64,000 nt of DNA, taken from a bacterium. Its GTDB lineage: Bacteria; Zhuqueibacterota; QNDG01; DSAB01. The translations under genes and the position numbers were made by a program. Below the pieces are notes generated by a model that was given only the letters and a program-made list of their open reading frames with translations, searched no databases and was not told the origin of the DNA. Each line of letters starts with the position of its first letter. Positions within the stretch are counted from its first letter, which is position 1. The stretch is taken from positions 1 to 64,000 of the forward strand of contig JAFGDT010000074.1 of the NCBI GenBank assembly GCA_016931965.1, given 5' to 3'. Positions 35,804-43,494 of this stretch are shown here, piece after piece.

Positions 35804-36851
35804 ACCCTATCTCGACGCCGTCAAACCGGAAGTGAGAGCTTTGGTCGGTTACGAAGCGCCGCCTCAGGGAAAGGTGATTGCCAAGCTGAACCAGAATGAA
35901 AATCCCTACGATCTCCCTGAATCGATGAGAAAAGAAATTCTGGATGAGATGGGAAAACAGGCCTGGACGCGCTATCCGACATACGGCGCACCCGTTCTTC
36001 AGGAAAAACTGGCCAAACGATACAAGCTGAATGCCGACCAGGTGCTTGTCGGACACGGCTCCAACCAACTGCTCTATGCGACGGCGACAGCGATTATTGC
36101 GCCTGACGATCCGATTGTGATCAATCCGCCCTCATTTTCTCTGTTTGAGTTAATCACACGGATCTATCGGGGCCGGGTCGTCTCTGTCCTTCAAAAAGAA
36201 GGCTTTGTCTATGATACCGATAAACTGCTCGAAGCTGTCCGAACCGCAAAACTGACGATGATCTGCTCCCCCAACAATCCCACCGGAGGGGTTATGGAAC
36301 TGGATCTCCTTGAACGGATTCTGGAACGGACACCGGGCCTCGTCCTCTGGGATGAAGCCTACGGGGAATTCTGGGGAAAAAGCGCCATCCCCCTGATTGG
36401 AAAACATCCCAATCTGCTTGTCATGAGAACCTTCTCCAAAGCCTTCGGTATGGCCGGCATACGCATCGGTTATCTGATGGGAGACGTCAGTCTGATTCGT
36501 GAAATCCGGAAGGTCATCGTGCCTTACAACATCAATCTCTTCAACCAGATTGCCGCCACCCGCATGCTAAAAAACAGCGATTGGATTGAAACACACATTC
36601 GAAAGGTCATATCTGAACGGCAATGGTTGTTTGATCAAATGAAGGCATGCACGGACGTCATCCCCTATCCCAGTGAAGCCAACTTCATTTCATTTCACGT
36701 TTCAGACGGACCCGATATTCTGAACAAGCTGAAAGAACAGGGTATTCTGATTCGGAATATGGGGAACTATGCGATGATGGAAAATTGCCTTCGCGTCACG
36801 GTCGGTAAACCCAAGGAGAACCGAATTTTTATCAAAGCCCTTTGTAAATGA
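35772..36851 (+). CDS. hisC: Histidinol-phosphate aminotransferase
   Basis: About 359 aa. A PLP enzyme converting imidazole acetol phosphate to histidinol phosphate. KLNQNENPYDLP and the PLP lysine in MRTFSKAFGMAGIRIGY are diagnostic; SPNNPTGG and WDEAYGEF fit the fold. I choose ATG 35772 with GGAAGG about 10 bases upstream; the frame is open to ATG 35745, but those extra residues lie deep in hisD and lack support. Overlap with hisD implies coupled translation. Confidence 0.95.
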   Translation: MQTPYKKESNKPYLDAVKPEVRALVGYEAPPQGKVIAKLNQNENPYDLPESMRKEILDEMGKQAWTRYPTYGAPVLQEKLAKRYKLNADQVLVGHGSNQLLYATATAIIAPDDPIVINPPSFSLFELITRIYRGRVVSVLQKEGFVYDTDKLLEAVRTAKLTMICSPNNPTGGVMELDLLERILERTPGLVLWDEAYGEFWGKSAIPLIGKHPNLLVMRTFSKAFGMAGIRIGYLMGDVSLIREIRKVIVPYNINLFNQIAATRMLKNSDWIETHIRKVISERQWLFDQMKACTDVIPYPSEANFISFHVSDGPDILNKLKEQGILIRNMGNYAMMENCLRVTVGKPKENRIFIKALCK

Positions 36852-36900
36852 ATGGGCAGACAATCTTCATGATGATGAAGATACAGAACGAGGAGAATCC

Positions 36901-37488
36901 ATGATGAAACGAACCGGTGAACTGTCCCGCAAGACACGGGAGACCGAAATCCAGGTTTCGATCAACCTGGATGGGGAAGGGAATGCGGATATCCGAACGG
37001 GAATCGGTTTCTTTGACCACATGCTGGAAACATTGAGCCGTCACAGCGGGATCGACCTGAGAGTCCAGGCGCAGGGTGACCTTCAGGTGGACGATCACCA
37101 CACAGTCGAAGATGTCGGTATCTGCCTGGGCAAAGCGATCAAAGAAGCGCTGAAAGACAAAAAAGGCATCAACCGGTTCGGCTGGGCCCTCTGCCCGATG
37201 GACGAAGCCTTGGTGCGTGTGGCCCTCGACTTGAGCGGTCGGCCCCACTTCGTTTTCCAGTCGTCTGTGACTCTCGAAAATGTGGAAACACTCCAGGGAG
37301 AATCTGTTCCCGAATTCTTTAAAGCATTGACATTCGGTTGTGAGGCAACGCTGCACATCGACTGCATACGTGGAGAAAACACGCATCACCTCGTTGAATC
37401 GCTTTTTAAAACATTCGCCCGGGCATTGAAACAGGCTGTCGCAATTGTGGATGAAGGGACGATTCCATCTACAAAAGGTGTGCTTTAG
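36901..37488 (+). CDS. hisB: Imidazoleglycerol-phosphate dehydratase
   Basis: A 195-aa manganese enzyme with the repeated metal motifs FFDHMLETLSRHSG, VDDHHTVEDVG, CEATLHIDCIRGENTHH and HHLVESLFK. It is the single-function form: no histidinol-phosphatase domain of the E. coli bifunctional HisB is attached. GAGGAG sits just upstream of two adjacent ATG codons (36901 and 36904), either of which may be used. It lies between hisC and hisH. Confidence 0.96.
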   Translation: MMKRTGELSRKTRETEIQVSINLDGEGNADIRTGIGFFDHMLETLSRHSGIDLRVQAQGDLQVDDHHTVEDVGICLGKAIKEALKDKKGINRFGWALCPMDEALVRVALDLSGRPHFVFQSSVTLENVETLQGESVPEFFKALTFGCEATLHIDCIRGENTHHLVESLFKTFARALKQAVAIVDEGTIPSTKGVL

Positions 37489-37490
37489 CC

Positions 37491-38090
37491 ATGGTTACCG
37501 TGGTGTATTATGGCGCCGGCAATATCCGGAGTGTGACCAAAGCCGTCGAGGCGGCAGGCACGCGTGTCAGGGTCTCGGAAAATCCAAAGGATATTGAAAA
37601 AGCGGACAGGATCATCCTGCCCGGTGTGGGCGCCTTCGGAAAAGCAGTGGAAGCACTTCGGGAGAGACGCCTGATCGATCCGCTCCGGTCGTTTATCTCA
37701 CAGGGAAAGCCTTTTCTTGGGATTTGTCTGGGACTCCATTTGCTCTTCTTCGGCAGCGAAGAAAATCCAGAAGCAGAGGGATTATGCCTTTTGGAGGGAA
37801 AAGCCGAGCGCTTTCCCGCAGGGATCAAGGTCCCCCATCTTGGATGGAATCAGGTGAATCAGGTCAGAGATTTACCCCTTTGGAAGTCCATTCCAGATCA
37901 AACCTACTTTTACTTTGCCCATTCCTATGTGGTCAAACCGGAGAATGGCAATCTGATTGCGGGAACCACGGATTATGCGAACAACTTCGTATCGGCCGTC
38001 GCGGCAGAGAATTATTACGGTGTGCAGTTTCATCCGGAGAAATCACAGAAATGGGGACTTAAACTGCTGAACAATTTTATTGCATTATGA
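37491..38090 (+). CDS. hisH: Imidazole glycerol phosphate synthase, glutaminase subunit
   Basis: A 199-aa class I glutamine amidotransferase that feeds ammonia to HisF. The nucleophile is Cys in FLGICLGLHLLF; the His-Glu pair is in YGVQFHPEKSQKWG. ILPGVGAFGKAVEAL supports the oxyanion region. It starts 2 bases after the hisB stop. Confidence 0.96.
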   Translation: MVTVVYYGAGNIRSVTKAVEAAGTRVRVSENPKDIEKADRIILPGVGAFGKAVEALRERRLIDPLRSFISQGKPFLGICLGLHLLFFGSEENPEAEGLCLLEGKAERFPAGIKVPHLGWNQVNQVRDLPLWKSIPDQTYFYFAHSYVVKPENGNLIAGTTDYANNFVSAVAAENYYGVQFHPEKSQKWGLKLLNNFIAL

Positions 38091-38099
38091 GGCAAAAAT

Positions 38100-38846
38100 A
38101 TGCTGATCATTCCGGCCATCGATCTTCTTGGCGGAAAAGCCGTTCGCCTCAGTCAGGGTGCTGAGGAAACAGCGGTGGTTTATGATAAGGATCCCCTGCG
38201 TGTGGCCACCGAATTTGAAAAGGCTGGTGCAAAGTGGATCCATGTCGTGAACCTCGACGGTGCATTCGGCCGCCCGGGGATGAACGACACGGTGATCACC
38301 CAATTTATTCAGTACCTTTCGATTCCCATCGAATTGGGTGGAGGGATACGGACGCTCGACCGCATTGAATTCTGGCTGGAAAGAGGTGTGGGTCGGGTAA
38401 TTGTCGGGTCCTTGGCCGTGAAAGAACCCGACCTGATTGCCAAGGCCATCCGAAAACACGGAAACGAATCGATCATTGTCGGACTGGACATCAGAGACGG
38501 CAAAGTCGCCATTTCTGGATGGCAGGAAAACACATCGATTCATTATCTGGATTTGGCCCGCCAAATGAAATCAATGGATCTGAAACGTGTCATCGTCACC
38601 GATATTGCCACAGATGGCATGCTTTCGGGTCCACGATTGGAAAACATGATCGATATTGCCAAAAAAACCAGACTGAAAGTCATTGCTTCCGGCGGTGTAA
38701 GTAAGCCGAAAGATCTGGATCCCATCGCCAAAGCAGAAAAACAGGGTATTGAAGGGATCATTATCGGCAGGGCGATCTACGAAAAAAAACTCTCTTTGAA
38801 AAGAGCCATTACCAAATATCCGCAACCTGAAATGGAAAAGGATTAA
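38100..38846 (+). CDS. hisA: Phosphoribosylformimino-5-aminoimidazole carboxamide ribotide isomerase
   Basis: A 248-aa TIM barrel performing the Amadori rearrangement of ProFAR to PRFAR. The catalytic Asp pair is in [18 protein letters not shown] and [15 protein letters not shown]. Half-barrel phosphate sites [10 protein letters not shown] and [13 protein letters not shown] are present. It lies 9 bases after hisH and 4 bases before hisF. Confidence 0.96.
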   Translation: MLIIPAIDLLGGKAVRLSQGAEETAVVYDKDPLRVATEFEKAGAKWIHVVNLDGAFGRPGMNDTVITQFIQYLSIPIELGGGIRTLDRIEFWLERGVGRVIVGSLAVKEPDLIAKAIRKHGNESIIVGLDIRDGKVAISGWQENTSIHYLDLARQMKSMDLKRVIVTDIATDGMLSGPRLENMIDIAKKTRLKVIASGGVSKPKDLDPIAKAEKQGIEGIIIGRAIYEKKLSLKRAITKYPQPEMEKD

Positions 38847-38850
38847 TCAG

Positions 38851-39609
38851 ATGTTGGCCAAACGGATCATTCCCTGCCTTGACGTGAAAGACGGCCGCGT
38901 GGTAAAAGGCATACGGTTTCTCGATCTCGTGGATGCCGGCGATCCCGCGGCTCAGGCTCAGTTTTACGATGCAGAGGGCGCCGATGAAATCGTTTTTCTC
39001 GATATCACCGCATCGGCTGAACGCAGGGACATCCTCCTCAATGTGGTGCGGCGCACCGCAGAAGTGGTTTTCATCCCTCTGACTGTGGGCGGAGGCATCC
39101 GCACCATGGAAGACGGACAGCAACTCCTGAAAAACGGAGCGGATAAAATCAGCATCAACACATCGGCTGTGCAGAATCCCAATTTGATATCGGTCTGTGC
39201 AGACCGGTTCGGCAGTCAGGCCGTGGTTGTCGCCATCGACGCCAAACGGTCAGGATCTTCGTGGATTGTTTACACCTACGGGGGAAGAGAATCCACACCG
39301 AAAGATGCTGTGGAATGGGCTCAAAAAGTGGAAAAACTCGGTGCAGGTGAGATCCTCCTCACCAGTATGGACCGCGACGGAACAAAAGACGGGTATGACA
39401 TCGAACTGACCCGAACCATTTCACGGGTTGTTTCCATTCCCGTGATCGCTTCCGGTGGGTGCGGCACGCTCGAACACCTCTATGAAGCTCTTGATGAGGG
39501 AGAGGCCGACGCCGTCCTGGCCGCATCGATATTTCACTACAGAACCCACTCGATCAACGAAGCCAAAGCGTATCTCCACAAACGGGGTGTTCACGTCAGA
39601 ATCACATGA
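38851..39609 (+). CDS. hisF: Imidazole glycerol phosphate synthase, cyclase subunit
   Basis: A 252-aa TIM barrel homologous to HisA that closes the imidazole ring and releases AICAR. It begins [19 protein letters not shown] (catalytic Asp), with [27 protein letters not shown] (second Asp) and [12 protein letters not shown]. Length is normal. It is the last gene before the palindrome array that separates it from hisI. Confidence 0.97.
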   Translation: MLAKRIIPCLDVKDGRVVKGIRFLDLVDAGDPAAQAQFYDAEGADEIVFLDITASAERRDILLNVVRRTAEVVFIPLTVGGGIRTMEDGQQLLKNGADKISINTSAVQNPNLISVCADRFGSQAVVVAIDAKRSGSSWIVYTYGGRESTPKDAVEWAQKVEKLGAGEILLTSMDRDGTKDGYDIELTRTISRVVSIPVIASGGCGTLEHLYEALDEGEADAVLAASIFHYRTHSINEAKAYLHKRGVHVRIT

Positions 39610-39612
39610 TTA

Positions 39613-39653
39613 TTTTACACACCCGGAGTCCTGTGGACATCCGGGGTGTAAAA
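39613..39653 (+). repeat. Hairpin after hisF
   Basis: TTTTACAC(A)CCCGGA (39613-39627, A621 bulged) pairs with TCCGGGGTGTAAAA (39640-39653) to give 14 pairs around a 12-base loop, starting only 4 bases after the hisF stop. No T-run follows on the plus strand. It may be the first member of the neighbouring palindrome array, with which it shares the GGGGTGT end, or an attenuating or stabilising hairpin. Confidence 0.6.
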
Positions 39654-39654
39654 A

Positions 39655-39781
39655 CCTATTGTCTCCCCTTGAGGGGAGAAGCTTGATGAAGTCAAGCAGA
39701 GGGGTGTATCTCCCCTCGAGGGGAGACCCTTGGCGAAAGCCAAGAGCTTGCCCCGGACTTGATCCGGGGAAGAGGGGTGTT
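39655..39781. repeat. Array of short palindromes between hisF and hisI
   Basis: Two related units follow each other. Each starts with an 18-bp palindrome, TCTCCCCTTGAGGGGAGA (39662-39679) and TCTCCCCTCGAGGGGAGA (39709-39726), then a second short hairpin (39681-39697 and 39729-39744), and ends in GAGGGGTGT. The second unit also holds a 19-base palindrome, CCCCGGACTTGATCCGGGG (39751-39769). The layout is typical of dispersed REP-like elements. It splits the his operon but has no frame or terminator T-run. Confidence 0.75.
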
Positions 39782-39820
39782 TAATAATTATCAAAAAAAA
39801 CAGAAAATAAAGGAACCCAC

Positions 39821-40180
39821 ATGAAAAAACCCAAACCGCTTAAAGCACATCTTTCCCTCATGGAACAAATCAAGTTCGACGACAAAGGACTCGTACCAGC
39901 CATTGCACAGGATTCGACTTCCAAAGAAGTCCTCATGATGGCCTACATGAACCACGACAGCCTGGCCAGGACAATCGAAACCGGTTATGCCACCTACTGG
40001 AGTCGATCCCGCCAGGAGCTCTGGAAGAAAGGCGCCACATCCGGAAATGTGCAGAAAGTGCAGCGCATCATGCTTGACTGCGACGGCGATACGATCTTGT
40101 TATCGGTCGACCAGACCGGCCACGCCTGCCACAAAGGCGAGAGAACCTGCTTCCACCGCGAACTGGCAGCCATATCCTGA
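39821..40180 (+). CDS. hisI: Phosphoribosyl-AMP cyclohydrolase
   Basis: A 119-aa zinc enzyme opening the purine ring of PR-AMP. Motifs: [44 protein letters not shown], and the metal-binding [26 protein letters not shown]. It is the cyclohydrolase alone; no HisE pyrophosphohydrolase domain is fused or encoded nearby. It lies 211 bases after hisF, behind the palindrome array, with AAAGGAAC upstream of the ATG. Confidence 0.95.
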   Translation: MKKPKPLKAHLSLMEQIKFDDKGLVPAIAQDSTSKEVLMMAYMNHDSLARTIETGYATYWSRSRQELWKKGATSGNVQKVQRIMLDCDGDTILLSVDQTGHACHKGERTCFHRELAAIS

Positions 40181-40400
40181 TTGGCATCCTCCCTATTTTA
40201 TTCTTGAAATTGGTTGAACGATTTCTTATACTTTAATGCATCCATTCTTTGAATAATAAAGAGATAATCAATTGTTGATATTTAAACACATCAGTGGTTA
40301 TTTATATTGTTGATTTGTTTTTCTGTTTAAAACACACATCAAAGAATTCTATTTAAAGTGTTATCTATATTCAAAATAGTACCTTGGAGAGCATGAATAA

Positions 40401-42029
40401 ATGAAAATATTACATGCAATTATAAAGAATTTTCGCGCACTAAAATATATATCAATTCCACTCGACAAATTTAGTGTATTAATCGGAGAAAATGATGTTG
40501 GCAAAACAAGTTTCTTATATGCATTAGAAAAATTTTTTATAAGTAAGAAAATAAATAGTAAATTAGACTTTTTCAAAATGGATACAAGTACCGATATTGA
40601 AATAACAATAAAATTCACTGAACTGCCTGAAGCACCAGGTTTCAATGATTTAGTTGATGAAAATGGTGATATTACAATATCAAAAATCTTTCCATTCGAT
40701 TCCACACCTACAATAAATGTATTAAAAAGTGACGGAATAAAAGTAAACTTACCTAGTACTATTTCAAAATCATACTTTTCACAGGATAATTTTCATTTAA
40801 TACCAGTAAGAAGAGATATTTCTCTCCAATTCTCAATGACCAAAACGGCATTACTAGGAAAAACATTAAGAGCATCAATGAAAAATTCACTCGATGAAGA
40901 AGGAGCTACGGCTTCTTTAACTGATATAAAAGATAAATTGTCAGGAGCCATTGAAGAACCAAGGAATTTATTAGAAGTTTTTATGAAACAACAGATGCAT
41001 AATGAAAATATAAGATTAGGCTTTGATAACCTAGAAATTGATCCTGTTGAAGGAGTTACATTCGATGTAAACATATCAGATGATAAGATTCGTGGTATTA
41101 ATATATCAAATAGAGGTGCAGGAACACAAAATAACCTAATAATTTCACTCTTTAGATTTATTGCAAAAAGTGTATCAGATAAACTGCTTATACTGGCAAT
41201 GGAAGAACCTGAAAATTCATTACACCCAAAAGCACAGAGACAATTATTAGCTGTTTTACAAGAATTGAGCGAAAAGAACCAAATCATAATAACAACCCAT
41301 AGTCCAGTATTTATTGAAAGAACTAACTTTGAAAATAATATAATTATTAACCGCACTTCATCTGGAAATTCAATAGCAAAAACATTCAATATAAATTATC
41401 TAAAAGAGCTAAGAACAGATCTTGGGATCAGGCCATCGGATACATTGTTAAAAGGAGGGGGTAATTGTGCGTTAGTTGTTGAAGGCAATACAGAAGAAGA
41501 TGGTATGCCTTTTTTCTTTGAAATGCTTGGTTTAAGTGAATTTGAGCTCGGTATAGCTATTATAAATGCAGGTGGTTCTGATTTCCAAAAAATACGAAAT
41601 ATTTGTAAGTTATTACTTTCATATGAAATCCCTGCAGTTGTATTACTTGATAAAGATGCTAAGCAAACAGCAGAAGATCTTGAGAGATGTAAACAAAAAG
41701 ACCTTACTAATCTTAAACATATTTATTGCTTAACTAGAGGAACTATAGAAGACTATTATCCAGAAAAAATTATTGTAAAAGTTATCAATAATAAATTAAA
41801 TCCAACTCCAATGGTTGAATGTGGAGAAATTGACATGACTTTATATGGTAAAGATAAATTGAATAATATTAAAAAAGTTATGTATGAACATAATTGTGGA
41901 GATTCGATTGAATATTTTAAGAAATATCTAGGCTTGTATGGAACACGAATTTTAAGAGATGAACCTCAAGAAATTGATAATGAAATTAAAGCTGTTTTAG
42001 AAACTGTTCGCAATATTGCAAAATCATAA
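40401..42029 (+). CDS. OLD-family ATP-dependent nuclease (AAA + TOPRIM)
   Basis: A 542-aa protein. The ABC-type ATPase has Walker A GENDVGKTS (29-37), a signature-like segment GAGTQNNLIISL, Walker B with LLILAMEEPENSLHP (about 267-281), and H-loop TTHSP. The C-terminal TOPRIM nuclease has the glutamate in ALVVEGNTEED (about 355) and the Asp pair in VVLLDKDAK (about 415). This is class 1 OLD architecture, as in P2 Old and GajA. No UvrD-like GajB gene is next to it, so Gabija is not supported. The gene is far richer in A and T than its neighbours, suggesting recent transfer. Phage defence is plausible but inferred. Confidence 0.88.
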   Translation: MKILHAIIKNFRALKYISIPLDKFSVLIGENDVGKTSFLYALEKFFISKKINSKLDFFKMDTSTDIEITIKFTELPEAPGFNDLVDENGDITISKIFPFDSTPTINVLKSDGIKVNLPSTISKSYFSQDNFHLIPVRRDISLQFSMTKTALLGKTLRASMKNSLDEEGATASLTDIKDKLSGAIEEPRNLLEVFMKQQMHNENIRLGFDNLEIDPVEGVTFDVNISDDKIRGINISNRGAGTQNNLIISLFRFIAKSVSDKLLILAMEEPENSLHPKAQRQLLAVLQELSEKNQIIITTHSPVFIERTNFENNIIINRTSSGNSIAKTFNINYLKELRTDLGIRPSDTLLKGGGNCALVVEGNTEEDGMPFFFEMLGLSEFELGIAIINAGGSDFQKIRNICKLLLSYEIPAVVLLDKDAKQTAEDLERCKQKDLTNLKHIYCLTRGTIEDYYPEKIIVKVINNKLNPTPMVECGEIDMTLYGKDKLNNIKKVMYEHNCGDSIEYFKKYLGLYGTRILRDEPQEIDNEIKAVLETVRNIAKS

Positions 42030-42111
42030 AATCTGCATTTGAACTCGTTCCTTAATTCAGTTTAAAAGCGAGAATCTGTTGTTATTACATTTTAAACGAA
42101 AGGCTTCCCCA

Positions 42112-42858
42112 ATGCTTCAACAACTATTCAAACATCTCAAAGATTCAAAAAAGCACTATTTCATCTTTCTATTTCTCATATTTGCAAGCTCTATCTTCAA
42201 AATTTCCTGCTTTCGAGACGATCAGATATTGTTGTTTGAAGCTCCCAAAATACCCTTTGTAATCGAAAACCTCGGTGTCCGGTTTGGGCCGTGGGACAGG
42301 AACACCAACCGGGCGGGTGATTTTCTGTTCCCCAACATCGCCAATGTGACAAAAATCATCGGAGAATTTGGGCAGGCCGTTCTCGACCCAGATTTCAATG
42401 TAAAATATCTCCCCACACTGGACTTTATCATTCGGGTGGAGGCTCCGATTATAGCCATCGCAGAAGGCGAGGTCTCAAGACATTATTTTCAGGAAGGTTC
42501 AGCTGATTACGAAATCGGTATTCGCTCACTAAATGATCCTAACTACGAAGTTGGCTACGACCATCTCGTGAATATTCAGGTTGAAATGGGCCAGACCATC
42601 ACACCGGGAGATACCATCGGCTATCCCAGACCGCTTTTTTCCGGACTGGGTTCATTTGAGATCATGGTGAACAATGCTGAAACCGGATTGTCCTACTGCC
42701 CCTTCTGCTGTTTCAATCCCGACAAAACAGAAGAATATCAAAACAAACTCTTGCAATTGATTGCGGATTGGGAAACATTCAAAGGGGACACCACGATTTA
42801 CGACGAATCCGCTTTTGTTCTCCCCGGCTGTTTGATGGAGTCCATGGTGAGTTATTAA
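42112..42858 (+). CDS. Membrane-anchored protein with degenerate M23/lysostaphin-like domain
   Basis: About 248 aa. I choose ATG 42112, preceded by GAAAGG; the frame opens at TTG 42079. A hydrophobic segment near residues 17-33, FIFLFLIFASSIFKISC, is a signal anchor or lipoprotein signal. The region with APIIAIAEGEVSRHYF, then YEVGYDHLVNIQVEMGQTITPGDTIGYP, follows the M23 peptidase fold pattern, with YxHL and GxxxxxGDxIG. The first metal motif HxxxD and the final HxH are not evident. Probably non-catalytic or carbohydrate-binding. Clustered cysteines near CPFCC could bind metal. Not a recognised named family. Confidence 0.5.
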   Translation: MLQQLFKHLKDSKKHYFIFLFLIFASSIFKISCFRDDQILLFEAPKIPFVIENLGVRFGPWDRNTNRAGDFLFPNIANVTKIIGEFGQAVLDPDFNVKYLPTLDFIIRVEAPIIAIAEGEVSRHYFQEGSADYEIGIRSLNDPNYEVGYDHLVNIQVEMGQTITPGDTIGYPRPLFSGLGSFEIMVNNAETGLSYCPFCCFNPDKTEEYQNKLLQLIADWETFKGDTTIYDESAFVLPGCLMESMVSY

Positions 42859-42870
42859 AATGTTTGTGGG

Positions 42871-43434
42871 ATGATTCGAGTAATCAATCTCTCAGAGAGA
42901 TGTATGAGATATAATCCTGATATCCACAACCGTCGTTCTATGCGTTTACAGGGATACGATTATTCAAAAGCTGGTGGGTATTTTATTACAATCTGCACCT
43001 ATAAACGCAAATGTCTATTTGGTGAAATAATGGATGGAAAAATGGTAAAATCCGAATGGTTAAAAATATCAAGAATCCGAGAAAATATAACATTGGATGA
43101 ATTTATCATTATGCCGAATCATCTACACGGCATTATCATTATTTCCGAATCGGATAAAATGATCCACCATGTAGGGGCGATTCGCCGAATCGCCCCTACA
43201 AATAATATCAAAAATCCAATAGGGCCCAAACCCGGTTCCATCGGTGCCATAATGGGTCAATTTAAATCAATCACCACCAAACATATCAACAAAATTCGGA
43301 ACACACAACGTACCCCTGTATGGCAACGCAATTATTACGAACATATTATTCGAGATGAAAATGAATTAAATCAAATCCGCGAATATATCCTCAGCAATCC
43401 CATGAAATGGTCTGAGGATACATATTATCTTTAA
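42871..43434 (+). CDS. REP-associated tyrosine transposase (RAYT, Y1/HUH type)
   Basis: A 187-aa frame. The HUH histidines are in IIMPNHLHGIIII, and the catalytic tyrosine is likely in WQRNYYEHIIRDE, followed by the RAYT-type ending YILSNPMKWSEDTYYL. The real start may be ATG 42901 (MRYNPDIHNRRSMRLQGYDYSKAGGYF), matching the family N-terminus. Such single-domain enzymes maintain REP palindromes rather than whole insertion sequences; no terminal repeats flank the gene. A 31-bp perfect palindrome lies inside the frame and adds about ten residues at a variable loop. Confidence 0.85.
   Translation: MIRVINLSERCMRYNPDIHNRRSMRLQGYDYSKAGGYFITICTYKRKCLFGEIMDGKMVKSEWLKISRIRENITLDEFIIMPNHLHGIIIISESDKMIHHVGAIRRIAPTNNIKNPIGPKPGSIGAIMGQFKSITTKHINKIRNTQRTPVWQRNYYEHIIRDENELNQIREYILSNPMKWSEDTYYL
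43170..43200. repeat. Perfect 31-bp REP-like palindrome inside the transposase gene
   Basis: TGTAGGGGCGATTCG (43170-43184), one central C, and CGAATCGCCCCTACA (43186-43200) form a perfect 15-bp stem. It keeps the transposase frame open, encoding VGAIRRIAPT, and sits just after the HUH motif. Palindromes of this GTAGGGGCGA type are widespread dispersed repeats in bacterial genomes. Confidence 0.9.
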
Positions 43435-43494
43435 ATGTTTTTATATTCTATGTAATATGAAAATAATCTATTTGTTTATTGAGGAGAAAAATCC

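Noticed and set aside
40401-42858. Gabija system (GajA-GajB)
   Set aside because: The OLD nuclease fits GajA only in general architecture; the next gene is an envelope protein without any helicase motif.
42859-43494. Complete IS200/IS605 insertion sequence around the Y1 transposase
   Set aside because: No TnpB, no subterminal hairpins flanking the gene and a RAYT-type C-terminus; a single-gene RAYT fits better.
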